This document shows, in pieces, positions 1-11,293 of a stretch of 28,379 bases of DNA (the first letter of the stretch is position 1; each line of letters begins with the position of its first letter). Both the position numbers and the translations under genes were made by a program. The notes under the pieces are model-generated. The model was not told where the DNA came from and did no database searches. It saw only the letters and a program-made list of their open reading frames with translations. Origin of the DNA: Pleurotus ostreatus/Saccharomyces cerevisiae fusant. Taxonomy: Eukaryota > Opisthokonta. The stretch spans positions 1 through 28,379 of the forward strand of contig JAMQCK010000320.1 in assembly GCA_024196135.1 (NCBI GenBank), in the 5' to 3' direction.

Positions 1-172
1 ATGATGCAGCGCCTCGACGCTTCAATGTGCCCTTCCCCGGTTCACACATACTCGCCTTCCACACACTGTGAGTGGCCGCACACCTTCGCCACTAGACCCC
101 TCATGCTGATATCCTGCCAGTTTACGCGGCCGTCGGGCTCGCGACGGTCGTCATATAGCTAGGGGCGACTAG
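1..172 (+). CDS. Possible 3' end of a gene entering from the left edge
   Basis: The first 70 bases are open in frame 1. A GTGAGT donor follows at about 71 and a CTGCCAG acceptor at about 120. Splicing them gives a short hydrophobic tail (YAAVGLATVVI) ending in TAG near 172. This could be the last exons of a gene whose body lies outside the window, perhaps a membrane protein, or chance. The open frame from base 1 carries no recognisable domain. Confidence 0.12.
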
Positions 173-368
173 CTATGCACCAGGATGGGCGGTCCGTCCG
201 GTTCATTCCAGCGAATACTGCGCCAGAGACGACCTCTGTAGTCGCGCCCCGCTGCATAACCTACGACGTCTGCTCATTCTGATCCGCATCCCCCCACCAT
301 CGAATCCGCTCGCCAGCGCCATACGTAGTTGCCATCCTACGTACCGCCGGGGAGGCCCCAGAAAACAA

Positions 369-805
369 ATGCCCCAGGACAAAGCCGCGGCAGTGAACCG
401 GTGAGACCTTGTCTTCCTTTGTTCCCACTATGGGCGCTGATGGATTGCTTCTAGCGCCGATCGCGGAAGACCGGGCTTCCGCGCTCGCAATGCTCGTCGC
501 GTAATCGCGGCGTTGATATCATCTGCGAGACGACATCGTGTGCGCTGGTGGCTGGCACTCGACACCTCTATGTACGAGCTTGTCAGGCTCGCCGACGCGC
601 ACGTCTTCTTCCTCGCCAGGCCGCCGTCCTTCAGTGGACGCTGTGGCCTCATCATGGCTGCAACGCCCGAAGCCATGATCGTTTGTACTTATAACAGTGA
701 GTGGACACGTTCACTGCATCTTCGCTCATGTGCTGATCGTCGTTGCTAGGCTACAGTGCCCCATCCGGCCAGCCGCGAACCACCATCCTACGAGACCCAT
801 CATAG
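369..805 (+). CDS. Weak three-exon ORF, hypothetical protein (109 aa)
   Basis: A possible small gene with exons 369-400, 455-696 and 750-805. The introns 401-454 and 697-749 have GT..AG ends (GTGAG donors, CTAG acceptors), normal lengths for this window, and keep one frame from ATG to TAG. The predicted protein is arginine-rich at its N-terminus and resembles no family I recognise. I see no signal peptide, clear membrane segment or catalytic motif. It could be a remnant of a longer gene, or a chance ORF with lucky splice-like signals. Frame continuity across two introns is the only support. Confidence 0.22.
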
Positions 806-1888
806 GGTCCCTCATACCATATGCCCCTCCTCTGTTTCAAGTTACAAAAAATCGTCATAACCCAAATATTCTTGATCTCCGTGAGTACGCGATGCTCTGT
901 ATCCTACTTTCTCTGACCTTGATCCAGTGCTCTCGGATCGTCATCACTTTTAGTAGATAGTAGCTTCTCACCACGACATGGGTGCGTCGCTCACCCCCTT
1001 CCTGCCTCCGCCCTCGCTGACCCACCCTCTCAAGACGTTGACTTTACACCTTCGACCTCCGGGTCAATTATGCCTCGTAGTTTCCCTTTTCACCGCGTCT
1101 CGGGTTCCCTTCCGAGCGCGTCTCCTCTTTGTTTCCGTTTCTGTTTCCTCATGTACTGCGTCTCTGTATCTTCATGTATCTCGTCTCTGTTTCCTCAAGT
1201 TTCTTGTCTCCATTTCCTCTCTTCAGTCTCTGTTTCCTCTAGCTTCTCGTTTCTCTTCTTCTTTTCCTTTTCCTCTTACCCTATGCATACCAAGTCGAGG
1301 GTTATCCCCTCATCCCCCTGTGCGTTGCGAGACATCGCAGTGCAGGGTCAAATAATTACCCCAGGCCATCCCTAGTGTAGCGTCAGGTCAATGAACGCTG
1401 CACAAACCCCATACTTGTTGCGTGAGGTGTGATGTGCGAAGATGAGAACGAAGTACAATTGAAAACTTACAGCATGGCTCGTTATCTGCTGCACGGTACT
1501 CCTCGCCATATAAGGGTAGGGTCTTGTAATGTAGGAGGTGAAAAGTAATTACTATTGGGTCCAACGAAGGAAGCCGCGGTCGGAGACACGACGACGTACG
1601 AGATACCCAAAAAGGAATGTATTGACTCTTTGCTTCCGTCGTCCTCGACTTCAGCACGACTTCCCCGCTTGCTACAGCAGAGTGAACGGGGCCGAAGCCT
1701 CAGGCATCATGGATCTTGAGGAGCGATAGTTCTGTCTTCTCATTCGCCACGGACTTGGATACAGGCAGCAGGAGGGACAAAATTTGGGATCTCGGGCTGC
1801 TACACGTTCGCCGTACGTGACACTATCCTCAGAGCTCTACAAGTACATTGACTCTATATTTACAGCTTCATAGAATGTCCTTCAGTGA
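806..1888. other. Intergenic, no supported gene
   Basis: About 1.1 kb with only short overlapping ORFs and no family signature. It contains a pyrimidine-rich tract (about 1081-1290) and, at its right end, the 3' flank of kinase A. I see no tRNA, rRNA or transposon ends. Confidence 0.5.
1081..1290 (+). repeat. Pyrimidine-rich degenerate repeat (GTCTCTGTTTCCTC-like)
   Basis: A run of about 200 bases that is almost all C and T on the + strand. It has loosely repeated units such as GTCTCTGTTTCCTC and TTTCTTGTCTCC. CT-rich tracts are common near fungal transcription starts, but no gene clearly begins just downstream, so it may simply be a decayed simple-sequence repeat. Confidence 0.5.
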
Positions 1889-4705
1889 CTATGCACACCC
1901 TACGGCTCGCGGCTTTACTATCGCAGGCCGGACGATCGGCAGCAACATATTCGCCTCCGATCCGTCGATACCCTGCATCATTCTCCCTCCGAGTCCTTGC
2001 GTTTCCCTCGCTCGCCTCTCTGTGTAAGCCCTGAAGGCTTCTAGCGGAATGTCCAGCGCCTCAATCCTGGGCAAGGACACTCGCGGCCTCTTCGTGTCGA
2101 TCGACTCGTCCGGCTCATCCGTCGCTCGGCGCTTCAGCGCTGTTGGGGCCATCCTCGCCTTTGGTAGGGGCTCCTCTTCAGGCTCTGCCTTGACCTCCAT
2201 CTCCTCGGGCATCGTGTCTTCCTCAAGCTCGACCTTGACATCCGGGCCCTCCAGCATATCCTCTCCGAGTTCGACCTTCACCCCCGGTTCCTCCGACAAG
2301 GCGGTCTCCACTGGCTCGGCTTTTGCCTCTAATTCCTCCGTCAAAGTGTTTTCCACAAGCTCGAGCTTGACCTCCGTCTCGCTGTTAGTCGTTGACGGCG
2401 CCGACTGCGGTGCTCTCTGCTTGTCGACGCCCTTGATGACCTCACCGTCCTTCTCTCCTCTGAGCGCGTCGAGGTCCACCAGATCGAGCGACACAAGCCG
2501 ATCCTCCTTTCCCGCATAGTGCTCGCTAATGCGGGCGAAGACGTCTTCGAACGTGCTGTAGATGTCCTCGTCGAAGTTCTCCTTCGCAAGGCGCTTGTGC
2601 CGGACCTCGCTCCTCGGCTTCCCAGCCTCGAGCTCCTCGTCGATATCCGAGGCCTGAGCATGACGATGCGTGTCGCCCATGACCTTAATCATGTCGACCA
2701 GCTTCACCATGGGCGATTCGAGGCCATATGCGTTCGCGAGGAACATCTTCAGAGTGAACAACTGCGTCTTGCCACCCAACATCAGCCTACGTCGCAAGTC
2801 CGAGCCGGTGGCCACCTCGACGAAGATCTTCTCGCTGAGGTTACCCTGTGCCTTCAGCTTGTTGGCGGGACCGTGGCCGCGCTCATAGCTCGAGACGACG
2901 CGCTGGTCGACGTGTTGCAAGGCAAATTCGAGCGCCATCCAAAGCACCGATTCCACGTCGTGGTTGAAGTTGGCGCCGAAGTGGTTGGCGGCGAGGAGGG
3001 ACTTCGAGGCGTTGGTGGGCAGGAACATGTGCTTGCCGCACTGGAGCTCGATGGCCATGTAGAAGTCGGTGCCCTGTCGGACGATATGTAAGTTCCCTTT
3101 CATACAGGAAATCACCATCCACTCACCGTCTGCCCATGCCAGGGACCATGCTCGTCGTAGCGCTTCATGAACTCAAAGTCGATAACCTTGATGACCCACT
3201 CTAGAGTTGACGCATCCCAATAGACCAGGATATTGCCCGGGCTGATGTCGTGGTGGATGCGGCCGGTGCGGAACAGAAGATGCAGGACTGCGAGGACTGT
3301 CAGTAACGCATGCGCGCGAGCGATATGGGTGAACTCACATCGCATAACCTCCTTCAGCGCCCGAAAGTACAGCACGGGGTCCTCAACCTCGTACAAATCC
3401 TTGCACCGCTCCGAGTACACCGTTAACCACCTCTCTCGTCTGAGCTTCTTCATCACCGTCCCCTTCGGCAGCCTATGCTGCACATTGAACGGCGCCGCGA
3501 CATCTGCAACAATGTTCACAAGTTTCCTCTTCATCCACTCGACCTCCTCGTCGCTGTCCGCGATCAGGTCCACCGCCTCGATCAACTCCCGCTGCACCGC
3601 TAGCTCGCTCGGGCGCGTGGGAGTGAGGTGCGTGTCCCGGAGAACGTGCTCTGGCTCGTCGGCGCGGATGGAGAGGCCATCGCCGAGACGGTCGGCGGGC
3701 TTGGCCGTGCAGACGAGGATGTTCTTGTCGTAGAGGTCGCCAGGGCATTCCGCGCGGACGCCGGTGGTCTGGTAGATGACGACCTTGTCGCTGGTGGGGC
3801 TTGTCGGTACGCTGTACTGGAATTGAAGCTGGCTATCCGCGTCGACGACGCGCGCGATGCGGGGGTCGAGGCCGAGCTGGCGTTTGTCTGCGTAGGTGGC
3901 GAAGAGGACGAATTGGATGAACTCCTCGGGGCTCTGTGATGCAGGTAAGCAAGCGTTCTTCACAGTCCATTGAATGCGCACCTCGTTAATGTCAAACGCA
4001 GGCGTCACCGCGGAGTATGACCGGTTGTGGTACCAAAGGCGCGCTTTCGTGTTCTCGATGGTGATGGCGACATGGGAGACGCGGCGGCGGTCATAATTCA
4101 GGACATGGCTCGCCACACCAATAGTCTGCATCTCGTTCTACACAGTGCGTCAGCTCTGATACTCCTCGACAGGTTATCGACACACTCACCTCAGCTTTGT
4201 CGTCGCCAACGTTCCAAAACGCCGAGATCCCAATGTCCGCGATCCACTCGCTCTTGTCTTTGTTGAGGATCTCGCTGTCGATCGCGGCGCCCGCAACCCC
4301 CTCATGTACGCTCCTATCCTTCAAAACGGTATACCCATCTAGACGGTGCGGTCCATTCCTATCATTGTGTGCGAAGGTCTGGCTCTGGCGGTTGCACTCG
4401 AACACCGCAGTCCTCTTGCTCGACTTAAACCTCCCAGGCAACACTGTCTCCGCCGCGTCGAAAATGTCGGTAAACAGCTGCTTCATCCCGTCCCAGATCT
4501 CATCGAGTGGCGTGTCCTTGCCAAAACACTGCGCGCCAGGGAAGGCAGCGAAGACATTGCCCCCGAGGGACCATGTCGCGTCGCTAATCATCCAGTCGAG
4601 GACACGGTTGATACCATCGTCGGAAACGCGGCTCCATCCGCGCAGGTACAGCTCGTAGAACTCCTTCGTCGAGCAGGGAATGATGAAGTCGGAATATGCA
4701 GACAT
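1889..4705 (-). CDS. FunK1-like fungal protein kinase A (870 aa)
   Basis: Exons in transcript order are 4705-4190, 4137-3982, 3933-3339, 3287-3127 and 3073-1889. Introns are 48-53 bases and the frame is continuous. The layout fits the FunK1 (fungal-type) kinase family: a long N-terminal region, then a catalytic loop IHHDISPGNIL (Asp436, Asn441) and the segment IKVIDFEF in place of DFG (Asp459). The block after it (GTDFYMAIELQ, then SVLWMALEFAL) is also typical of the family. The first His of HHD replaces the usual form HRD. The C-terminal tail holds five evenly spaced (V/A)KxE motifs at about residues 711-774, then a bipartite basic stretch (KRR...KRPRV) suggesting nuclear location. For the third intron I chose the second of two possible acceptors because it aligns without a gap to kinase B. 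The substrate is unknown. The monooxygenase gene ends 458 bases upstream on the same strand. Confidence 0.88.
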
Positions 4706-5163
4706 CGCGGTGAGTGGCGAGGTGGGTTGGAGAGGTGGCGGTGGCTATCGACGGGGACTGAAGGCTTTGCCACAAGTGAGGTGCAACCCGAGATGGATGA
4801 GGTCGCTTTGCTGGAGGAGATGAGGCAAGGTTTGACGGCGGATGAAGGTGAAGTGAAGGGAATCCGAGTGGCGGCACGGAAGATGCCGACAAGAGGCGTC
4901 AACGACATCAGGTGACCACCACATGGCAGTCACATGCCCCGCACCGCGCATGCGGATCTTTGGACATCGAATGTTCGATCTTCACGTCAATGAAAGGACT
5001 GTCGCAGCATAGAATCGCTCCATCTTACATGCCTACTCTCATACGAGCAAGGTGTTGCGTCAGTGTGCCCATAAAGCCAAAGTTTGAAGGTACAGTATTC
5101 AGCTGTCTATCTACTAGTAGACGTGGAATAGGGTGCATGCTGGCAATAGTGCTAGCTACGGAT
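4706..5163. other. Intergenic between kinase A and the monooxygenase
   Basis: 458 bases that must hold the promoter and 5' UTR of kinase A and the 3' end of the monooxygenase gene, both on the minus strand. I see no coding exon, clear TATA box or repeat in it. Confidence 0.5.
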
Positions 5164-6495
5164 CTAGTCATCCAACTCTTTCGGCGCGCTGAACACCGTC
5201 TTCAGTATCCCGCTGATGATTCCCTTGCCATCCTCCCGCTTCAACTCCTCATACCACTCTTCCGTGTCTTTCGGATCCCCAAGGCGGTGCGTGATATTCG
5301 ATCGCTGCCGCGCGCGCTGCACCAGGATAGCTGTCCTATCTCCGCGCGCCGCATCGTACTCTTCCAGCACCTTGCGGAGTTGCTCCGTTGCCGGTGGCGG
5401 CGCGCTCCCGGTCAGTCCGTGCTTCCTTAGCAAGCGCTGCACAACAAACGTATCCTCCAGCGCTTGGCACCCTCCCTGTCCGATATCCGGACACGTCGCG
5501 TGCGCGGCGTCGCCAATCAATAGCGCCCTCCCGCCTTCCCGATCTACGAGCGTCGGCAGTTTCTGCGTATCGTGGATTTCCACACGAGCCACACGGCTCA
5601 CATCCATCTCGGCGATGAGGGTCTGCACGGCCTGGGCCCAGCCCTTGAAGTAGTCCGCGAGGTAGGGCTTGAATTCCGCGGGGTCTGTGGGGGTGGTACC
5701 GGGCGGCGTGGTGACGTCGAGGAAGAAGTAGAAGTGGGTGTCGGACATGGGCATGAAGGACACGCGCTTGCCTTCGCCTACGAATTGGGTCCAGGTGTCG
5801 GAGGGGAGGAGGTGCTGTGGGCGAAAGGGGCTCGGTTAGCTGAAGCGAAGCGAGGGGTAAACGAAGCCCTGGGACGTACACCAAGCTTTGCCTTCTCAAT
5901 CGCCCCGTTGAAGTTGACGTATCCGACATAGTCGCGCACGATGCTGGTCCCTGCTATTTGGTTTCGCAGCTTCGAGTGCGTGCCGTCCGAGATGACGAGA
6001 AAGTCGCCCGTGTCGGAGGTCCCGTCGTGGAAGTGCACCTTCACGCCCTCGGGGGTCGTTTCGTACGAGACCGCTGCCTTGGCGAGGTGCACCGGCGCAG
6101 GCTTGTTGGCGTCCAGAAGCATGGCCTGCAGCTCAGATCGCGCGATGGGGTAGGCACGCATCTTCGCCTGAGGAATATGTAAGCGAAAGCTCGTATGCAG
6201 TCTACCGATCACGCACCTGCTCGTAGAGGGGATTGAGATCAAAGTCGCAGTAGACGTCCCCGTTGTCCCATTGCCGATAGGCCATGCGCTCCATCAGCCC
6301 CGAGACCCGCTTGACGCGGTCGAGCAGGCCATACTTTGCAAGCACCTTGACGCCGTTCGACCACACCGAGATCGCAGCGCCTACTGGCCGCAGCTCGGTA
6401 ACACGTTCATAGACCACGGTCTCGTGGCCGTCTTGCTGTAGTGCGATGGAAGCGGCAAGTCCTCCGATACCTGCGCCGATGACGATGACCTTCAT
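5164..6495 (-). CDS. FAD-dependent monooxygenase, salicylate hydroxylase-like (405 aa)
   Basis: Exons in transcript order are 6495-6217, 6167-5880 and 5814-5164, joined by introns of 49 and 65 bases. The protein has the three marks of the PHBH-type (FAD_binding_3) flavoprotein hydroxylases. The first is an N-terminal dinucleotide fold, VIGAGIGGLAAS (Gly7-Gly12) with a terminal acidic residue at Glu30. The second is a DG motif, ISDGTHSKLR (Asp154). The third is a GD motif, IGDAAHATCPDIGQGG (Gly290-Asp291). Such enzymes use NAD(P)H and O2 to hydroxylate aromatic or similar rings. The substrate cannot be read from sequence. The length is normal for the family and no signal peptide is present, so it is probably cytosolic. 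For intron 2 I chose the donor GGT|GTACGT because the upstream GT breaks the frame. Confidence 0.9.
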
Positions 6496-7240
6496 GCTGG
6501 AGGGGGGTGAGGTGGTGATGGGGAAGGGGAAGGGACGGGTAGCGAATTTAGCATCCGTGAAGAGGGGCTAGAGTCATGTCGCTGATCGAGAGATTAGATA
6601 AGGTCCGGAGCCACGGCAGAGGTAGCGGAAGTAATTGAGACAAATGGATGCCATCGAGGTGGTTGAAGGACAGTAGCGAAGGTGCATCGTGCCGTCGTAA
6701 TGCTGTCTGCACAGAATTTGGACTGGAAAATGCCTTGGTTCATATCGACGTTGAATCTTAGTAGGAGAGCAAGGCTAGCGCTGGAAATAGGTGTGGATTT
6801 ACGCCCTTGGTTAGCCTCGGCGGTCCCGACTTCCACGGAACGGGATCCATTGGGCTTTATGTAGCATCTGGGCCTAGCAGTGGTGGATAAGAATAAGGTG
6901 TCGTATGGGAATTGCCGATACTATTTGGCGATAATTTCTCGCCATGTGAGCGGTCATTGCCACGGTTGAATTGCCAGCTGCGGGTACGGTGAGTCTTCCG
7001 CGTAGCCGTTACTCGTATCCTGTCAGTCCAAGGTCTGAATGTACTTCTGACATTCATCAGCTGCTGATATGCGGATCAGGTTCTTTAGATATCTCAGTGC
7101 TGCCGTTAGGAATCGTGTCGTCAGCACGGCATCAGGTCGCCTGCGACTTGTTCTCTTGATCCTACCCCCTAGTCCCGTCCTTTGCCACGAAGCCTCTGAA
7201 GAGAGACCAAGAGACCTCATCTGCATCTGTACGACCCATC
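6496..7240. other. Divergent promoter region, monooxygenase / phosphatase
   Basis: 745 bases between two divergently transcribed genes, so it probably holds both promoters. Only short unsupported ORFs occur here. I found no unmistakable TATA box or inverted motif. Confidence 0.5.
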
Positions 7241-8426
7241 ATGAGCATCCCCGACCTCCCACCACCCTTCGTCAATGTCCCAGGCATCGTCAACTTCCGC
7301 AGTGTCGGCGGCTTCGCCACGTCGCCCAGCGCTTCCCGCGTCAAGCCCGTCGCCTTTTACCGCTCCGGCGACATCTCCCGCATAACCGACGCCGGAAAGC
7401 AACAACTCGTCGCCCTGGGTATAAAGCGCATATTCGACCTCCGGAAGACGGCGGAGGGCGAGAGCTATGGGACTACCGATCCGACGATTCCTGGTGTGGA
7501 GTTCGTGCACGTTCCTGTGAGCGAGACGGAGGCGTACGATCCAGTTGGGCTGGCTATGCGGTGAGCTTCTCATGTCCTGCCAGAGTTGGGTTCAATTTGG
7601 TCATTACTGATGATGAACGTCTAAGTCTGCAGGAATTCAACGAGGATGAAGTCTCGGTAAGCTCGAGTTCCCTATCACTCACAGAGGTGCTGAAATGTTT
7701 GGCAGGGCTTCCGCAAGATGTACAAAGATATGCTCGAATCCGCAGGGCCTGCGTACTCGAGAATAATCCGGGACATCATTGCCCATCCGAACGAACCATG
7801 TCTGGTTCACTGTACCGGTAGGCCATATCAGCCATATTTGCGCCGCCTAGCTGACGATTCTACGCTCGTCTCTCTCCCATTCCCACCATGTCCCTCTTCT
7901 CCCGAATTCTCCAAACTCCAGCGGGCAAGGATCGGACGGGCCTTTTCTGCGCCCTCATCGAAATGGTAACTGTCCCTTCCGACCTCGCCTCAATCCCACC
8001 TCTTTGAACTACTAACTTTCCTCCCCAGATCCTTGGCGTCCCCTACGACGACATCGTCAACGACTACGCTTTGACGAGCGCCGGGATCGCACCCTTGTTC
8101 CCCCTCTTGTTCAAGAAATTCCAGGATATCGAGGTTTATAGGGAGAATTGGGACGGGCTGTTGAAGATGGGTGGTTCGAAGTGAGCTTGTTTTTCGCGAT
8201 TCTCATCGCGACCTCGCCAATGCACCCGAAGCATCTGAAGCCACGGCACCCTCTAGTATACGGAGAAGTCTTGTCCCTAACGCCCTCTCATAGACCGGAA
8301 ACAATGCGCGTCACGCTCGCCATGATACGCGAGGATTACGGCGGAGCAGAGGAGTATTTGTGGCGAGCTGGGATAACGGACGAGGAAATTGTAGCACTGC
8401 GAAAGGCGCTGTTGGTACCAGAATGA
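7241..8426 (+). CDS. Protein tyrosine phosphatase, Y_phosphatase3-like (263 aa)
   Basis: Exons are 7241-7560, 7626-7656, 7706-7817, 7922-7965, 8029-8180 and 8294-8426. The signature P-loop C(X)5R reads HCTAGKDRTG (Cys153, Arg159) once intron 3, which splits the Ala codon inside the loop, is removed. Upstream lies the family's GIVNFRSVGG block near residues 15-24, followed by FYRSGDISR. This is the class I Cys-based fold found in bacterial and fungal tyrosine/phosphoinositide phosphatases of the Y_phosphatase3 type (PF13350). Residues 162-263 give a normal C-terminal helical part. Exon 2 is only 31 bases, and its acceptor (CTAAG) was chosen because the more obvious CTGCAG one loses the conserved frame. 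Start: the first ATG in frame, 31 bases after an in-frame stop-rich stretch. The physiological substrate is unknown. Confidence 0.9.
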
Positions 8427-8558
8427 AGGTTCAAGACAAGTGACCGAGTGTCGTAATACATAAGGAAATGTATCAATGTATCAATTCGTCGTGGGGATCA
8501 TTATTTGCAAGGGCCATTTCGTTGGAGAACCGAGTGTTGACTGAGACCGCGGCCCTCC

Positions 8559-9572
8559 TCACCACTGCGCCATCGCGCCCCATTCACCCCCCTGCTTCGC
8601 CCAAAGCTTCCCTCCATGCACCTCCCTTGTCGCCGAATCTATGACGCCCTCTAACATCCCTCGCGCACTCTCCTCCGGCGAGATCTTCGGGGCGTTGGCC
8701 AGGCGACTGTCTTGCTTTCGCGTGTAGTCTCCTATACAGAGTGATCAGCGACCCATTCATGAGCGACGTCGACAAGAGGAAAATCCAAGAAAGATCAAAG
8801 TGATCAAGCGTACCCATCCCCGTATCGACAGACCCCGGGTGCAGCGCGAGCGCCGCTAAAGTAGATGGTCAATGGTCAGCTTTCATCCCAATCGTCAGCC
8901 ACAACCTAGTAGACGTACTAATATTGGGGCACTCCTTATGCATCCTCCTCACCAAGAAATTCACCGCCGCCTTCGACGTCGCATAGGCAGTGAATCCGAA
9001 GGGGCTGTTCGCACCGCGCTCGGCGCCGAGCCAGGAGGAGATGACGGCGAATTTGCCATGAGTAGCGTGAAGCAGTGGGTAGGCGGCCTGGAAGAGGACG
9101 AAGGGACCGATTGTATTGACCTGGCGGGGAGCCCGGTTAGTAAGTAGCGCGTAAAGCAAAGATGGACAAGTAAACACAAACCTCCAAATGATCCCGCAAC
9201 GCCTGCACAGGCATATCAAGCATGGGCCCGATGTGGGAGACCATGCCTGCGTTTGCGATTACTACATCCAGTCGACCGACTTCGGTCTTGATGCGCGCGA
9301 TGGCAGCTTCGTGGGCCGCCTCGTCCCCGGATTGTAGCTCGAGGAGGCGAACCTTGCCAGCAGATTCGCTCGCCAGGGCTTGCAAGTCCGTCGCATTGTC
9401 AAGCTTGCGAACAGTGGCGTATACTATCACGCCTAGGCGAGTGGCAAGAAGGCGGACGAGGGCGAAACCTGAGCACAAGTATTAGCATCAGCATTCAAAA
9501 GATGATGGGATGCTGGGCCTCACCAAGCCCGCGGTTCGTTCCGGTGACGAGATACACAGTCGGTGTTGACAT
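8559..9572 (-). CDS. Short-chain dehydrogenase/reductase 1, nor-1 ketoreductase-like (250 aa)
   Basis: Exons in transcript order are 9572-9524, 9468-9182, 9120-8919, 8855-8814 and 8731-8559. Classical SDR motifs are all present: cofactor loop TGTNRGLG (residues 10-17), NAG (89-91), catalytic Ser in VISSW (140-141), and YATSK (Tyr158, Lys162). The C-terminus ends in Trp, as in its neighbours. The overall pattern resembles the fungal norsolorinic acid ketoreductase-like group, NAD(P)H-dependent carbonyl reductases; the true substrate is unknown. It is the last of three head-to-tail copies. Compared with SDR 2 it lacks the intron after NAG: its exon 2 of 287 bases equals the sum of SDR 2 exons 2 and 3 (222 + 65). 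It converges on the phosphatase gene, with 132 bases between the stop codons. Confidence 0.92.
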
Positions 9573-9939
9573 GCTTCGAGGGAAAATCTTTTGTCAATCT
9601 TTGGGATCTGAGAGCCGGTTTTATGCATACGAGACGCAGAAACTGCTTACCAACCAGCTACAGAGATTGATCTATTGCGCTGACGCCCGACACCAGGTAG
9701 CAGCTGGCATCGACACTGCGACAGTGGTAGAGGAGAACCCGACCGGTCAGCGCCTGATCAGCAGCTCACAATTACTCGCAAACTTGGAAAATCCATCCTA
9801 ATTTTGCTCTGAGCACGTACGAGGGGCCCGTCCGCTGAATAACCCTGCGAAAGCTATTCCACAACTGTACGTCGTTCTGGAGCTTCATATTATTCAGTGG
9901 ATCATACATTTATTGACAAGCAGCATTGCAGTGGTACCC
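9573..9939. other. Spacer between SDR 1 and SDR 2
   Basis: 367 bases holding the promoter of SDR 1 and the 3' flank of SDR 2. A + strand ORF covers much of it, but it resembles nothing and lacks splice-supported neighbours. Confidence 0.5.
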
Positions 9940-10964
9940 TCACCACGGAATCACAACCCATTTACCACCATCCTTTCCCCAGAGCTTTCCGCCGTGCACT
10001 TCTCTGGTCGCCGAGTCGATGACTTCTTCGAGCATGCCGCGCGCGCTCTCGGCGGGCGAGAGCTTCGGAGCGCCAGCGACGCGACTGTCGAGCTTGGCTG
10101 CGAAGTCACCTATAGCAAAGGGTTAGCGCCCAGCTGAGGCGCAACAAGTTATGCTACATACCCATCCCAGTATCGACAAGCCCAGGATGCAACAAGAACG
10201 CCGCTACAGAGCATCAGCCATCCTCCTCCCCCTCAACACACAATCCACTTACTGATATCCGGACACTCCGTGTTAATCCGCCTAACCAAGAAGTTCACCG
10301 CGGCCTTCGACGTGCCGTATGCGGTGAAGCCGATGGGCGTGTTGGCGCCCATCTCTGCTCCCAGAGCGGAGGAGATGACGATGAACTTGCCGCGGGCGGC
10401 GTTGAGCAAGGGATAGATTGCCTTGAAGAGGACGAGCGGGCCGATGGTGTTGACCTAGACGAGGAAATGAGCATACTGTGGGGAGTCGTGGGCCGATTTT
10501 GAACATACCTCAAGGTGTTCCCGCAGCGCTTGCGCAGGCATATCTACGAGCGGACCAAGATGACTGAGGAGACCTGTGGAAGGCGAACGTCGGCCCGACC
10601 AAAAAGTAGTCCCCCAAGTTACGCAGCCTTACCTGCATTCGCAATCACCACGTCCAACCGACCGACTTCGCTCTTGACGCGCGCAGCCGCACCTTCATTG
10701 CTCTTCTCGTCCCCATACGAGAACTCCAGCAGACGAACCTTGCCAGCAGACTCATCTGCTAGCGCCCGCAGCTCCGTCGCGCTGTCGAATTTCCGTGCCG
10801 TGGCGTAGATTATGACGTCCGGGCGGGTGGCGAGGAGGCGAACGAAGGCGAGGCCTGCGAGAGAGAGAGGTTATATCGCGCTTCTATCAGTGGAAGCCGG
10901 AGCACGGCTACGCACCTACGCCACGATTTGTACCAGTGACAAGGTATACTGTCGGCGTCGACAT
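9940..10964 (-). CDS. Short-chain dehydrogenase/reductase 2, nor-1 ketoreductase-like (249 aa)
   Basis: Exons in transcript order are 10964-10916, 10854-10633, 10573-10509, 10454-10253, 10203-10162 and 10109-9940. Motifs match a working classical SDR: TGTNRGVG cofactor loop, IANAG, VISSA and YGTSK (Tyr158, Lys162, the same positions as SDR 1). It begins with the same residues as SDR 1 (MSTPTVYLVTG) and shares its exon lengths of 49, 202 and 42 bases, so the two are clearly tandem duplicates. It keeps an extra phase-1 intron directly after the NAG motif, also seen in SDR 3, so that intron is likely ancestral. The C-terminus ends PW, typical of this fungal carbonyl reductase group. It is probably cytosolic; the substrate is not identifiable. 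Confidence 0.92.
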
Positions 10965-11256
10965 GTTTAGCAGTCTTCGGTAGAAGTGCAGAGGCTGGGA
11001 CAGTTGGATACCACCATGCGCATAACCACTTCTCTTATGAGGAATCATGGGCGTGGCTTACTCAACGGCGGAAAAGGTTCAGCCGTCTTGAGCGTTCGGC
11101 ATGACTCTATCAAGTGCTCGCCGTCGTCGTTCGTCATCGCGCAAGCCCACGAGAAGTGAAGCCGCCGCATGGCGCAAGGGCCTTGAATTGATCAGCTTAG
11201 TACGATATGGTCACAGGCGATTCGAGAAGGACCGAATAGAGTTGTGGATGTCCACG

Positions 11257-11293
11257 CTCGGGCCTACTGTGCACTCTCGGGCCTACTGTGCAC
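11257..11293 (+). repeat. 19-base tandem duplication
   Basis: Two adjacent copies of CTCGGGCCTACTGTGCACT, the second missing only its last base. It lies in a non-coding spacer. It looks like a recent local duplication. Confidence 0.8.

Noticed and set aside
2049..3091. Long + strand ORFs opposite kinase A (Ser-rich and Val/Leu-rich)
   Set aside because: They are antisense shadows of the kinase coding strand, caused by its GC-rich codons and repeats; they show no family likeness.
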